This document shows, piece after piece, positions 41,605 through 50,745 of a stretch of DNA of 64,000 nt. Both the position numbers and the translations under genes were made by a program. The DNA lies in assembly GCF_048323655.1 (NCBI RefSeq), contig NZ_JBLUWW010000001.1, positions 744,001 to 808,000 on the forward strand, written 5' to 3'. This stretch comes from Salinimicrobium soli. GTDB taxonomy: Bacteria > Bacteroidota > Bacteroidia > Flavobacteriales > Flavobacteriaceae. Each line of letters starts with the position of its first letter. The first letter of the stretch is position 1. The notes under the pieces were generated by a model, which saw nothing but the letters and a program-made list of their open reading frames with translations, had not been told where the DNA came from and did no database searches.

Positions 41605-41624
41605 AGCCTTAACTTTATAAGGCT
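41605..41624. promoter_or_regulatory. Inverted repeat upstream of the OsmC gene
   Basis: AGCCTTA / TAAGGCT arms with a 6-bp spacer, 53 bp before the osmC-like start. Possible operator; the regulator is unknown. Confidence 0.4.
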
Positions 41625-41677
41625 GATCAGTTTTAGGATGTAGAGGTTTAGAAGGAGTTAATTTAAAGCTGAACAAA

Positions 41678-42238
41678 ATGGAAAATGTAGCTCATAAAAA
41701 GAATGGTGTAAATGTAGACCAGCTGGTTGGCACCATAGACGCGGTTAAGAAAGATCCTGAAGTGGCTGATTTCAGGTTTAGAGCCAGAACAGAGTGGTTA
41801 GGCGGTGGACATTGCCGCACCACTTTCCAGAACTTCTACGGGGCAAAACAGGAAGATACTTCCCGTAATGTTCCCATTGTTGTTGAAGGGGATGAGCCTC
41901 CTGTGCTTTTAGGAGAAAATCAGGGCGCTAATGCGGTGGAAGCTCTTCTTCACGCGCTTGGCAGCTGTTTAAGTGTAGGGTTCATCTACAATGCGGCAGC
42001 AAGGGATATCAATGTGGAATCTCTCACTTTTGACATTGAGGGGCACCTGGACCTTCATGCTTTTTTAGGGATTTCTGACAAGACCCGGCCCGGTTATCAA
42101 AGGATACAGGTCAATTATAAGGTGAAGGCAGATGCTCCTAAAGAAGAGCTGAAAGAATTGTGTGATTATGTACAGAAGACCTCTCCTGTGCTTGACGTAT
42201 TGCGCAATCCGGTTACGGTAAATGTGGAAATGATTTGA
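41678..42238 (+). CDS. OsmC-family peroxide-resistance protein
   Basis: 186 aa. Thiol peroxidase-like OsmC/Ohr fold. The active-site arginine/cysteine framework is seen in E-A-L-L-H-A-L-G-S-C (peroxidatic cysteine) and in K-T-S-P-V-L-D-V-L-R-N-P-V (second, usually cysteine-bearing helix; here S-P instead of C-P). The second, resolving cysteine is therefore absent, while a cysteine occurs just before (E-L-C-D-Y-V). Cytosolic, acts against organic hydroperoxides. Single gene with its own terminator. Confidence 0.88.
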   Translation: MENVAHKKNGVNVDQLVGTIDAVKKDPEVADFRFRARTEWLGGGHCRTTFQNFYGAKQEDTSRNVPIVVEGDEPPVLLGENQGANAVEALLHALGSCLSVGFIYNAAARDINVESLTFDIEGHLDLHAFLGISDKTRPGYQRIQVNYKVKADAPKEELKELCDYVQKTSPVLDVLRNPVTVNVEMI

Positions 42239-42271
42239 GGCTTATCTGCATCCTGATAGATTAGTAAAAAA

Positions 42272-42306
42272 AAAGGGCGGGAGTATTTCCTGCCCTTTTC
42301 TTTTTT
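42272..42306 (+). terminator. Terminator of the OsmC gene
   Basis: AAAAGGGCGGGA / TCCTGCCCTTTT stem with one G-T pair, then a T-rich tail. Confidence 0.85.
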
Positions 42307-42378
42307 GACGAAAAAACGTTTCGCAAAGTTCACCGTGTTGTCCGGGAAGAATTACTTCTTCCGCAGTACGCCTTTTAC

Positions 42379-44379
42379 TTAATCTAAAAAGCTCATGTTC
42401 ATTTTAAACAATAAATTGTAGTAAGGTGTTGTTGTGCTAACAGAGCGGTAAATAGTTCCGTTGTGGGTAAACAGACTTCCGCCGGAATCATACACATAAC
42501 CTGTACCTTCAATTTCCTCATGTGTTATCCACTGATCACTGTTGAGGTCGTACTCAAACAGGTAACCACTTTCGAAATATCCTTTAGAGCCCATTGTTGC
42601 TCCTTTTAAGGATTTAGAATTGGTATAAGGTATATTGGACCTTGGTATTAAAGCAAAGCTTGTTAGATCAATTTCCCAGAAAAGACCGGATTGCTCATTC
42701 GTACTTCTTCCTTCAAAGAACAAGCGGTCCTCAAACGCAAAAATAAGCGGGTCGTTTATGGCATCTTCATAGGTTTTTATTCCGGGATAAGTAAGTATCA
42801 TTTCCCAGCTGTCATCAGGGATGGAGTACCTCCATAGATCATCAAATGGATCATAATCCTTATTTCTTCCCAATCCCAGGTAAATATAATCTCCAACACG
42901 GGTCATTATACCATTTATACGCTGGGCTCCGGGGAATGGTGTCAATTCCTCAAGATTCCCATTCAAAAAATTATAGCTGGAAAATTTATTGACATTTGGA
43001 GAGATGTCGTAACTGTACATTTTATCCTTATCCCAGGCCCTTAATCCGTATCGAACAGCTTGTGGTAAAGCCTGGTTCAGCACGCTCTCAAATTTGTTAG
43101 TTCCACTATTAAATTTCCCCACGGTAAGGGAACCATTATGATCAGAAATCAAACCATAGGTTTCATCCTGATACTTATGAAGGGGATGCAGAGGATTGTC
43201 AAAGCCTACTTTCAACCATGGTTCATTGATGCAGATTTCCGTTTCATAAGTGATCGTCTCTCCCAGGTACTGAATGACCACATCTTTTAAGGTGAAATCG
43301 GGATAAAACTCATCATGAATATTTAATACGATACTATCCCGGGAAATACTGGCCGCCGAAAAAGAAACACCTCCAATTTTGAGTTCGAACTGTTGGCTGA
43401 AATTATTTCCTACCCTGGGGAAATCCTTACCGTAAATAGTGGCAGTCTTCCCATAAGATATGCAGTCTGGAGTATCGGTAATTGTTGGAAGTTTGGCCTG
43501 AAACTTATCATCAAAATCAAGGGTTTGAAACTGGCTTTTTAATTTCATTTTAGGGTACAGGTCATAGAACCAGCCATTGTTCACAAATTTGATTTCGGTT
43601 CGGGAGCTTTTTACAATTTCCAGATTGTAATAATTCCCGAAGACCTCCATGGTCAATCTATTTTGTTCATTTATTAAATTGAAATGATCACCAATGATCG
43701 TAATGGTATCTTTTTCATGAGCAGCGTAGGGCGCCACCGAATTGATCACCGGAGTGTACATGGAAAAACCTTCAAAAACAGTTGTTTCCCCGGTTGGGTT
43801 GTGAATGCTCAGGTTAGAGTATGGTTCGTCTCTTGAACTATCGAACGGAACAATAGTTTTAAATAAGTTCTCTGATTCGGGCAACACTTTAGCTTTCCTG
43901 TCATTGAAATAGACAATAAGTTCATTTGAGAAATTTTCGCCTTCTACGGTAATTGTGTCCCCCACATGTGCTATTGAAGGGGTAATCTCCTTTATGACAG
44001 GAGGAGCACTGCCATTGGATACGAAAGACATTTCTTCACCCATGATAATCTTTCCATCATACTCAAAGAACGCGCTGAAGAAATAGGTTTTCCCTTCTAA
44101 TAGATCATTTCTAATTTCAAAAGAATATTCACCATCCACTTTCCCAACATCTTTCTTTACAATTCCGGTATCCATATTTATGATTCCGCCTCTATAGTAA
44201 GACAGGAGAAAACCGTATTTAACATTGACCCTGAGATTACTTATTTTACCCACGAGACGTACACCGCCATCTTCTAAAAGAATGGCGTCTATTGTCTCTA
44301 CGGAAGGTTCAGCCGGGGGGTCATCCTTACTGCAACTAAAGATCAGAATTACTCCCAGAAAGAGCAGTAATTTCTTCAC
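42379..44379 (-). CDS. IPT/TIG-domain lipoprotein with C-terminal kelch-like region
   Basis: 666 aa from the GTG at 44379 (V-K-K-L-L-L-F-L-G-V-I-L-I-F-S-C, lipobox I-F-S-C). An ATG at 44442 gives 21 extra polar residues and is less likely. After an E-P-S-V-E linker, three to four immunoglobulin-like IPT/TIG units follow (I-T-P-S-I-A-H-V-G-D-T-I-T-V-E-G-E-N-F; then V-A-P-Y-A-A-H-E-K-D-T-I-T-I-I-G). The C-terminal 280 residues look like a kelch-type propeller (Y-I-Y-L-G-L-G-R-N, L-W-R-Y-S-I-P-D-D-S-W-E). A surface-associated binding protein. The 47-bp element copy c is about 200 bp upstream. Confidence 0.85.
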   Translation of the reverse strand: MKKLLLFLGVILIFSCSKDDPPAEPSVETIDAILLEDGGVRLVGKISNLRVNVKYGFLLSYYRGGIINMDTGIVKKDVGKVDGEYSFEIRNDLLEGKTYFFSAFFEYDGKIIMGEEMSFVSNGSAPPVIKEITPSIAHVGDTITVEGENFSNELIVYFNDRKAKVLPESENLFKTIVPFDSSRDEPYSNLSIHNPTGETTVFEGFSMYTPVINSVAPYAAHEKDTITIIGDHFNLINEQNRLTMEVFGNYYNLEIVKSSRTEIKFVNNGWFYDLYPKMKLKSQFQTLDFDDKFQAKLPTITDTPDCISYGKTATIYGKDFPRVGNNFSQQFELKIGGVSFSAASISRDSIVLNIHDEFYPDFTLKDVVIQYLGETITYETEICINEPWLKVGFDNPLHPLHKYQDETYGLISDHNGSLTVGKFNSGTNKFESVLNQALPQAVRYGLRAWDKDKMYSYDISPNVNKFSSYNFLNGNLEELTPFPGAQRINGIMTRVGDYIYLGLGRNKDYDPFDDLWRYSIPDDSWEMILTYPGIKTYEDAINDPLIFAFEDRLFFEGRSTNEQSGLFWEIDLTSFALIPRSNIPYTNSKSLKGATMGSKGYFESGYLFEYDLNSDQWITHEEIEGTGYVYDSGGSLFTHNGTIYRSVSTTTPYYNLLFKMNMSFLD

Positions 44380-44583
44380 TTGTAGGAGGAGATTTTTATT
44401 TTCGGCTGGCTGAAAGGGCGAGGGGGCTTGGAAAGTATGCATTAGCTATTAATAAGAAGGTTCCCTGTTAAGCTGCTATCCGGATTATTTTGACTTTTTA
44501 ATCCGGCCGGTAGTTTTCGATCATTAGTAATTTCTAGAAGAATCAAAGAAAACAGGATAATTCAGTAATTAAATGGCTGCAGC

Positions 44584-44630
44584 TGTAGGGAAAAATGCAG
44601 ATACTGTAAATTTAGTGGAAATTTCCTACA
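44584..44630 (-). promoter_or_regulatory. 47-bp paired-arm upstream element, copy c
   Basis: Toward the gene: TGTAGGAAATTTCC ... TTTACAGT ... TGCATTTTTCCCTACA. Exactly 47 bp, upstream of the IPT/TIG lipoprotein gene. Confidence 0.6.
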
Positions 44631-44674
44631 CGGAAACTGAAAAAGTGCAAAAAGATTTTTGGGTACTTTCCCGG

Positions 44675-47245
44675 TTAATTCCCCACCGGAATGTTAATTA
44701 TAAAAGCCGTTCCCACTCCTTCTTTGGATTTTATCTTTAGTTTACCACCATGTGCTTTAATTATGTCGCTGGTGATGTACAACCCAAGTCCGGTACCCTC
44801 TTTGCCTTTTTTGGTGGTAAAGAACGGTTGCATGATCTTTTCTTTGATTGCTTCTCTAATTCCAGGGCCATTGTCTTTGAATTCCACCATTACCTCTCCG
44901 TCATGGCGATTGGTTTGAATGGTCAATTGTGGCCTGTAAGCGGTCGACTCATTTTCTCTGGTCAATACCTTTTCTCTCATTGCATCAAAGGCATTCGTAC
45001 ACATATTCAGGATCACCCGGCTAAAATCCTGGGCAATGAGTGGTACCTGACCTATGTTCTCATCTAACTGGAAGTTTATATCCAAGTCAATTGGATTTTT
45101 CCCGGCCTGCATTCCCAAAAAGGCCAGATTTACAAACTCTTTTATCAATGAATTCAGATTGGTAGGTTCAAGTACCCCGCTACCACTGCGGGAGTGTTGT
45201 AACATAGACGTTACTATACGGTCGGCCCGGTGCCCATGCTCCTTAATTTTTTCAAGGTAGGTTTCTATATCGTTCAGGATTGAGACCGTATAATCCAGAT
45301 CGGGTACTTTTGAAATTCCATTTGCCCTGCCCGCCTGCAAAACCTTTTCCTCCTCATTTTTAAAGACCTGGTTGTTCGCGAAAACTGAATTCTCCGGATT
45401 TAATTGTGCCGCATGCAGCTTTAGTTCTTCCCTAACTTCTGCGATCAACTCCATACTTATCTCGGAGAAATTATTCATAAAGTTCAACGGATTTTTAATT
45501 TCGTGGGCAATGCCGGCAGTAAGCTGACCAAGAGACGCCAGCTTTTCCTGTTGTACCATTTGCTCCTGTGTTGCCTTGATATCGGCGAGGGCTATTTCCA
45601 GTTTTTCTTTTGCTATCCCCAGCTGGTTGAAATCCTCATAACGGGCGTAGGCCATGGCAAAGGTATCTGCAAGATTTTGGACCAATTCAAGCTGTTGCCC
45701 GTTCAAAGGTTGACGGCACCCAACATACAGCATTCCCTGCTCAAACGGAACAAAATGGAGATCGAGGGAGGAGGGCGGTTCGTCATTTCCCTGGTATATT
45801 TTTTCATCGCTTATTTGCCCCATTTCCATCATTAATTTTGTCCAACCCACAAAATCATCCCGGTCCCAATGTTTCATGTAGAACTCTTCTTTTTTCCACG
45901 CGGTAACCACTTCGTTAACAAATTCTATGGAGGGATAGTGCAATTTTAAAACTCCTAAAGGTTGTCCATTTGGGGTAGATAAATAAAGACGTGCTTTACT
46001 TTTTGGTTCATCAATAATAAACACTCCGCAGCGGATGAAGGGGACCCCAAGAGTGGTAAGTTCACTAAAAACGATTTGTGAGATGTGTTTGAGATCATCG
46101 GGGTTGCGCATGGAAGCAATTTCGCCACGTACACGATCCAGTGCGGCCTGATGGATCGCCTCCCTGGCCAGTTCTTCGGCTTTTTGCAGGTCGAGAAAAC
46201 GGGTATAGGTTTGCTCGAAAACCTTTCCGAAGCGTTTTAAAAGTTCATTGTCTACTTCAGAAAAGACCCTCCCCGTATTGTTGATCATGAAAATGCTTGT
46301 ATTGGGGGAAAAACACCAGGATCTAGTATAGCCGCCCTCAAGGGATAGCAATTGTTTCTTTTTTTCTTCAGGAGTGAACTTCCAGGGTGGATACTTAAAT
46401 AAATGTTCGAAAAATTCGATCTTTTCCTCTCTTGTATATACCTCTACCAGAAAATCTACCTTTTTTTTAATGGAATTAACCGAGTGATAGTAAATAGGTT
46501 TGTCCAGATAAGGGATAACTGCTTTTTCCACATAATTAGCTGCTCCACCACAACCCCAGATCTCTATATCTCTGCCGACTTTTTCATTGACAACAATGAA
46601 GATACCTCCGTTAATATCGATATTGATCCGTAGTAACTGGTGCGCAAGTGTATTCACAACCTCCTGAAGATCGGATGTATGGCGCATGGCCATACTTTGC
46701 GACCGCACTCTTTCCAATGCCGCTTCTATTTCCAGTTCACGATTTTTAGAGATCAGCTCCTTTGTTCGTTCTTCTACTGCATGTTGCAGCTTTAGATTTT
46801 CAGCTTTTAATGTATCCTGAGCAAAGGCCTCGCCTTGAACTGCTTTCATATCGGGATAGGATCCATGCTGATGCAGGGCGATCCATCCGGTAGAGGTTTT
46901 TTCCAGGAGAGACGACATTCTGAAAGGTCCGTAGAACGACCATTCTCCATCTACTTTTACATATAGGTCTGTAAATTCATTGACCATAACATAGTCTCCA
47001 TAGGGAAGTACTTCTATTTCCCGATTCCGCAATTCGGTGTTGCCCAACATTTGTTCAAGAATGGTGTGCGTGTACTCCAGAATTTCATGTTTGCTATGGC
47101 AGATCTCTTCTTTAGTGCTCCCAATATTGTAGTAATCTTCTTTTATGAAAGTTGACCAAAGGTCAAGATCACCTTTCATGTAAGCCTTCCAAAAGGTATC
47201 CAGCCATTCGGAAAGTTCAGTTTTCATTTGGTCAGTGATCTTCAT
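44675..47245 (-). CDS. Soluble hybrid sensor histidine kinase with NTF2-like and GAF domains
   Basis: 856 aa, no membrane segment. Residues 1-135 form a SnoaL/NTF2-like (DUF4440-type) domain (W-L-D-T-F-W-K-A-Y-M-K-G-D-L-D-L-W). Coiled coil to about 185; two GAF-like domains (about 190-370 and 385-560); signalling helix; dimerisation domain with phospho-acceptor His about 581 in A-G-I-A-H-E-I-K-N-P-L-N; and HATPase (about 690-856; N-M-C-T-N-A-F-D-A-M, G-T-G-L-G-L-Y-I). No receiver domain follows and no response regulator is adjacent. It is a cytoplasmic sensor of small ligands. Confidence 0.9.
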   Translation of the reverse strand: MKITDQMKTELSEWLDTFWKAYMKGDLDLWSTFIKEDYYNIGSTKEEICHSKHEILEYTHTILEQMLGNTELRNREIEVLPYGDYVMVNEFTDLYVKVDGEWSFYGPFRMSSLLEKTSTGWIALHQHGSYPDMKAVQGEAFAQDTLKAENLKLQHAVEERTKELISKNRELEIEAALERVRSQSMAMRHTSDLQEVVNTLAHQLLRINIDINGGIFIVVNEKVGRDIEIWGCGGAANYVEKAVIPYLDKPIYYHSVNSIKKKVDFLVEVYTREEKIEFFEHLFKYPPWKFTPEEKKKQLLSLEGGYTRSWCFSPNTSIFMINNTGRVFSEVDNELLKRFGKVFEQTYTRFLDLQKAEELAREAIHQAALDRVRGEIASMRNPDDLKHISQIVFSELTTLGVPFIRCGVFIIDEPKSKARLYLSTPNGQPLGVLKLHYPSIEFVNEVVTAWKKEEFYMKHWDRDDFVGWTKLMMEMGQISDEKIYQGNDEPPSSLDLHFVPFEQGMLYVGCRQPLNGQQLELVQNLADTFAMAYARYEDFNQLGIAKEKLEIALADIKATQEQMVQQEKLASLGQLTAGIAHEIKNPLNFMNNFSEISMELIAEVREELKLHAAQLNPENSVFANNQVFKNEEEKVLQAGRANGISKVPDLDYTVSILNDIETYLEKIKEHGHRADRIVTSMLQHSRSGSGVLEPTNLNSLIKEFVNLAFLGMQAGKNPIDLDINFQLDENIGQVPLIAQDFSRVILNMCTNAFDAMREKVLTRENESTAYRPQLTIQTNRHDGEVMVEFKDNGPGIREAIKEKIMQPFFTTKKGKEGTGLGLYITSDIIKAHGGKLKIKSKEGVGTAFIINIPVGN

Positions 47246-47755
47246 GTATTTTTTACTTCAATTGGTAAAATAACAGATTCAGGCAGGGCTATCATTCTTA
47301 TTCGGAAAATGACCGCTGACTGAAGTATTGTTTAAAAAATGACCTGGGGGAGAGTCAGTTAATCTTATTGGTAGGATTTAAAAATTCTCATCTTCAAAAA
47401 GTTTCTTCTGAAGATGATCAGGGTCAATGGGGTTTGATCAAAGATTCTGCAAACAGAAGCTTTTATCTAATTTAGTGAATATTGGAGAAACTGAACAAGG
47501 ATTAATTGTTGTAAATGAGATTCCTCCTTCGTCGGAATGACAGACAATTCAGAAAGGAGAGCAAAGAATAAAGAATAGAGAATAAAGAGGTCTGAAAAAG
47601 ACATTTTCGAAACCTCTAGAATTTTAAATTTTAAATCCGGAATCATTTAAACCAGAGATTCCTCCTTCGTCGGAATGACAAATAGCTTGGATTGACAGGA
47701 AACAAAAAAGCCCCTTCCGAAGAAGAGGCTTTAAAAATGTCATTTTTGAGAGGTC
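47246..47755. other. Intergenic region with dispersed repeats
   Basis: 510 bp. The first 270 bp show nothing notable. The rest contains two copies of GATTCCTCCTTCGTCGGAAT (about 47519 and 47657) and two CAAAAATG-type palindromes (about 47592 and 47733), the same parts as in the 40.1-40.8 kb array but in a looser order. Confidence 0.6.
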
Positions 47756-49819
47756 TTACCAGATCTTCACGCGGTTCTCCGGTTTCACGTACATTGGATC
47801 TCCAGGCTGAATATTGAAAGCTTCGTAGAAAGCATCGATATTCTGAAGTGGTACGTAGGCACGGTACATTCCGGGAGAATGCGGATCTGTTTTGATCCTG
47901 TTCTTAAGAGCTTCTTCTCTCATTTTGGTTCTCCAAACGGTTGCCCAGGAAAGGAAGAAACGCTGTTCTGGCGTAAAGCCATCTATTTCACCAGGATTTC
48001 CATGTTCTTTCAGGTGGATCTGCAATCCGTCGTAGGCTGCATTTACTCCACCAAGGTCACCAATGTTCTCACCAAGAGTGAATTTTCCGTTGATATAAAC
48101 AGAGTCAAGTACTTCAATAGCACTGTATTGATCAGCTAAAGCACCTCCAAGGTTCTCGAACTGCTCAAGGTCTTTATCGGTCCACCAGTTGTTCAGGTTT
48201 CCATCGGCGTCAAAACGGGCACCGCTGTCATCAAATCCGTGAGAGATCTCGTGGCCTATCACAGCTCCAATTCCGCCATAGTTCACAGCAGCATCGGCTT
48301 TGTAATCGTAAAATGGCGGCTGCAGGATGGCAGCTGGGAATACGATCTCGTTGTAACTTGGGTTATAATATGCGTTCACGATCTGTGGCGCCATGAACCA
48401 TTCACTCTTATCTACTGGCTTGCCTAGTTTGGCTATATCCTCCTTTGTATTCCATTTAGCCGCGTTCAGCATGTTCTGGAAGTAAGATCCCCCATCTTCA
48501 GGTTTTTTCATTTCCAGGCTGCTATAGTCTTTCCACTCATCAGGATAACCTACTTTGATCACGGTAGTGCTCAATTTGTGCTTCGCCTTCACCTTAGTGC
48601 TGTCGCTCATCCAGGTAAGGTTGTCAATTCTGTTCTCGTAGGCTTTGATCACATTCTGGATCATCTCTTCAGCCTTTTGTTTAGCTTCCGCAGGGAAATG
48701 CTCCTCTACATAAAGCTTTCCTAAAGCCTCACCAACGGCATAATTGATAGTGGCCAACGCGCGTTCGTTGCGAGGTAGTTGTTCTTTGGCCCCACGAAGG
48801 GTTTGCTCATAGAACTCCCAGTTTGCACGTTCAATATCTGTAGTAAGCATACCGGCAGCGTCATTGAACAGGTTCCAGCGCAAGTAAGCCTTCCAGTCCT
48901 CTACGTTCTGGTTAGCCAGGATTCCTTGAAGGGCTTCCATATATTTTGGCTGGCTCACAATAATAGTATCTGGTTTACCGGCTCCAATCTCACTGAAGAA
49001 TTCGTTCCATTTAACAGCCGGAACTTTCTTCTGAAGTTCGGCAACGGTCATAGGATTGTAGGTCTTACGGGCATCTCTGCGCTCTACTTTATCCAGTCTT
49101 GGCTGTGCCATCTTTGTTTCAAAGGCCAGGATCTTTTTAGCAGTACTGGCTGCTTCTTCTTCGGAATTTCCAAGGTACTGAAGCATTCTGGTGATATGTG
49201 CCACGTACTTCTCACGCTTCTCTTTAGAGTCGGCGTCATCGGCCACGTAGTAATCTCTGTCAGGAAGACCTAATCCTCCCGGTGCGAGATAAGCCGCGTT
49301 CATATTTGAATTTTTAGCATCAGCACCTACTCCGAATCTGAAGAATCCGCCACCGCCGTACATCTGCATTTCCTCCAGGTAGTTCTGAAGGTCTTCCTTG
49401 TTCTTAATGGCGTCGATCTTGGCCAGGTATGGCTTGATCGGCTCAATTCCCTGTTCGTTCCTTGTCACAGTGTCCATGATGGTCTCGTACAGGTAAACGG
49501 CTTTAGCCTGGTCGCTGCCGGCGTCCATTTTTTCATTGGTAGCCGCTTTCTCTAAAAGGGCAAGGGCATCGGCATCGGTTTTTTCACGTAGTTCGTTGAA
49601 ACTTCCCCACACGGTCTTGTCGGCAGGAATTTCATTGGTGTCCAGCCAGCGACCGTTCACGTAGCGGAAGAAATCCTGCTGCGGAGTGACCGTGGTGTCC
49701 ATATTGGCAAGGTTTATTCCCCTGCTTTCTTCAACTTTTACCTCTTTTTCGTCATTACAACTAGTTACCATTGCAGTGGCAACCATTGAGAAAAGGAGGG
49801 CTTTGGTTATTCTCTTCAT
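47756..49819 (-). CDS. M13-family zinc metallopeptidase, lipoprotein
   Basis: 687 aa, neprilysin/PepO-like. Lipoprotein signal (M-K-R-I-T-K-A-L-L-F-S-M-V, lipobox V-T-S-C, cysteine at about residue 21). The zinc motif H-E-I-S-H-G-F-D near residue 523 and the third ligand Glu in G-E-N-I-G-D-L-G-G near 583 are intact; the C-terminal W (V-K-I-W) is the usual M13 ending. It cleaves small peptides in the periplasm or at the cell surface. It stands alone, with a palindrome just past its stop. Confidence 0.95.
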   Translation of the reverse strand: MKRITKALLFSMVATAMVTSCNDEKEVKVEESRGINLANMDTTVTPQQDFFRYVNGRWLDTNEIPADKTVWGSFNELREKTDADALALLEKAATNEKMDAGSDQAKAVYLYETIMDTVTRNEQGIEPIKPYLAKIDAIKNKEDLQNYLEEMQMYGGGGFFRFGVGADAKNSNMNAAYLAPGGLGLPDRDYYVADDADSKEKREKYVAHITRMLQYLGNSEEEAASTAKKILAFETKMAQPRLDKVERRDARKTYNPMTVAELQKKVPAVKWNEFFSEIGAGKPDTIIVSQPKYMEALQGILANQNVEDWKAYLRWNLFNDAAGMLTTDIERANWEFYEQTLRGAKEQLPRNERALATINYAVGEALGKLYVEEHFPAEAKQKAEEMIQNVIKAYENRIDNLTWMSDSTKVKAKHKLSTTVIKVGYPDEWKDYSSLEMKKPEDGGSYFQNMLNAAKWNTKEDIAKLGKPVDKSEWFMAPQIVNAYYNPSYNEIVFPAAILQPPFYDYKADAAVNYGGIGAVIGHEISHGFDDSGARFDADGNLNNWWTDKDLEQFENLGGALADQYSAIEVLDSVYINGKFTLGENIGDLGGVNAAYDGLQIHLKEHGNPGEIDGFTPEQRFFLSWATVWRTKMREEALKNRIKTDPHSPGMYRAYVPLQNIDAFYEAFNIQPGDPMYVKPENRVKIW

Positions 49820-49910
49820 TTGAAATTTAAATTATTAGTGATTAAAGTTATTCGTGAAATTTTATTGTGTTCGCGACTGTTGCCACAAATTTTGTCCCAA
49901 AAATGAAGTT

Positions 49911-50405
49911 TTACTTCAGTTTTTTGATCAGGGCTGTGTCAAAGTCTTTTTTCAGAAGGGTTACCTCGTCCACATTTTCATTGGGTATCTCAATGGACAG
50001 CACATAATGTTTAACTTTCCAGCTTCCATTCTCCTTGCTCACCACCCCCGAACCGCGGCAGATACCCATCTGGGTGTCCAGAAGTTCATCGAACCAGGCA
50101 AGATCGCAATCCGGAGTCGTATAGATATTCCTTTCAAGAGTGGAGAAACTCCAGGCTTTCCCTTTGTCGAAATAGGGTTTAGAAAAGTTCATGAAGCTCT
50201 GTTTATCCCAGTTCTCAGTAGGATCTGTACCAATAAAGATGGACTCATCTGCCATTTTTGAGAAGTAAGCATCAAAATTGGCTTCTGCTGCCGCTTTGTG
50301 CCATTGGTTTAGCAGGGTATTGATATTTTCTTTTTCTGAAGTTTGGGCATTGGCCAGAGAGATTGATCCTGCCACTAAAAGACAGATCAAAAGAAGGTTT
50401 TTCAT
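49911..50405 (-). CDS. Secreted NTF2-like (SnoaL/DUF4440) protein
   Basis: 164 aa from the ATG at 50405 (the ORF begins at 50468 but M-K-N-L-L-L-I-C-L-L-V-A-G is the signal peptide, cleavage near A-N-A-Q). One NTF2-like cone fold: N-T-L-L-N-Q-W-H-K-A-A-A-E-A-N-F-D-A-Y-F, then E-S-I-F-I-G-T-D-P, and G-V-V-S-K-E-N-G-S-W-K-V-K-H-Y at the end. Members bind small hydrophobic or polar ligands or act as isomerases; no catalytic residues can be inferred here. It may share ligand type with the NTF2-like domain of the histidine kinase at 44675..47245. Confidence 0.85.
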   Translation of the reverse strand: MKNLLLICLLVAGSISLANAQTSEKENINTLLNQWHKAAAEANFDAYFSKMADESIFIGTDPTENWDKQSFMNFSKPYFDKGKAWSFSTLERNIYTTPDCDLAWFDELLDTQMGICRGSGVVSKENGSWKVKHYVLSIEIPNENVDEVTLLKKDFDTALIKKLK

Positions 50406-50514
50406 AGGTAAGAATGTTTGGTCCAAGATACGAAATTCACCCAAAGCAAAAGAACGAAAAAAGTACACCCGGATTTATGTGCAGCAATCATTATTTGCAA
50501 TATATTTATTCGTC

Positions 50515-50742
50515 ATGAAATCGAATATTCTGAAAATCATCGCATTCCTTCTGTTTTTCTTCAGCATAAGCGGAATTTTGTTGCACGCCCTGTTCAAATT
50601 AGAGCTTATTGGTCATTACTGCAATTACCTCCTCTTTGATGCGCCCGATGACCACCTGATGATCTACACTGTAACCGCAAGTATGGTTGCAATGTTCTTT
50701 TCTCTTCTTAAACGCCGGAAAAGAAAAATGATCAGGTCTTAG
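50515..50742 (+). CDS. Small two-helix membrane protein
   Basis: 75 aa from the ATG at 50515; the longer frame from 50278 overlaps the NTF2-like gene on the other strand. Two transmembrane helices (about 5-28 and 45-63), loop D-A-P-D-D-H, C-terminus basic (L-L-K-R-R-K-R-K-M-I-R-S). It ends 3 bp from the convergent next gene. Function unknown. Confidence 0.6.
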   Translation: MKSNILKIIAFLLFFFSISGILLHALFKLELIGHYCNYLLFDAPDDHLMIYTVTASMVAMFFSLLKRRKRKMIRS

Positions 50743-50745
50743 ATC

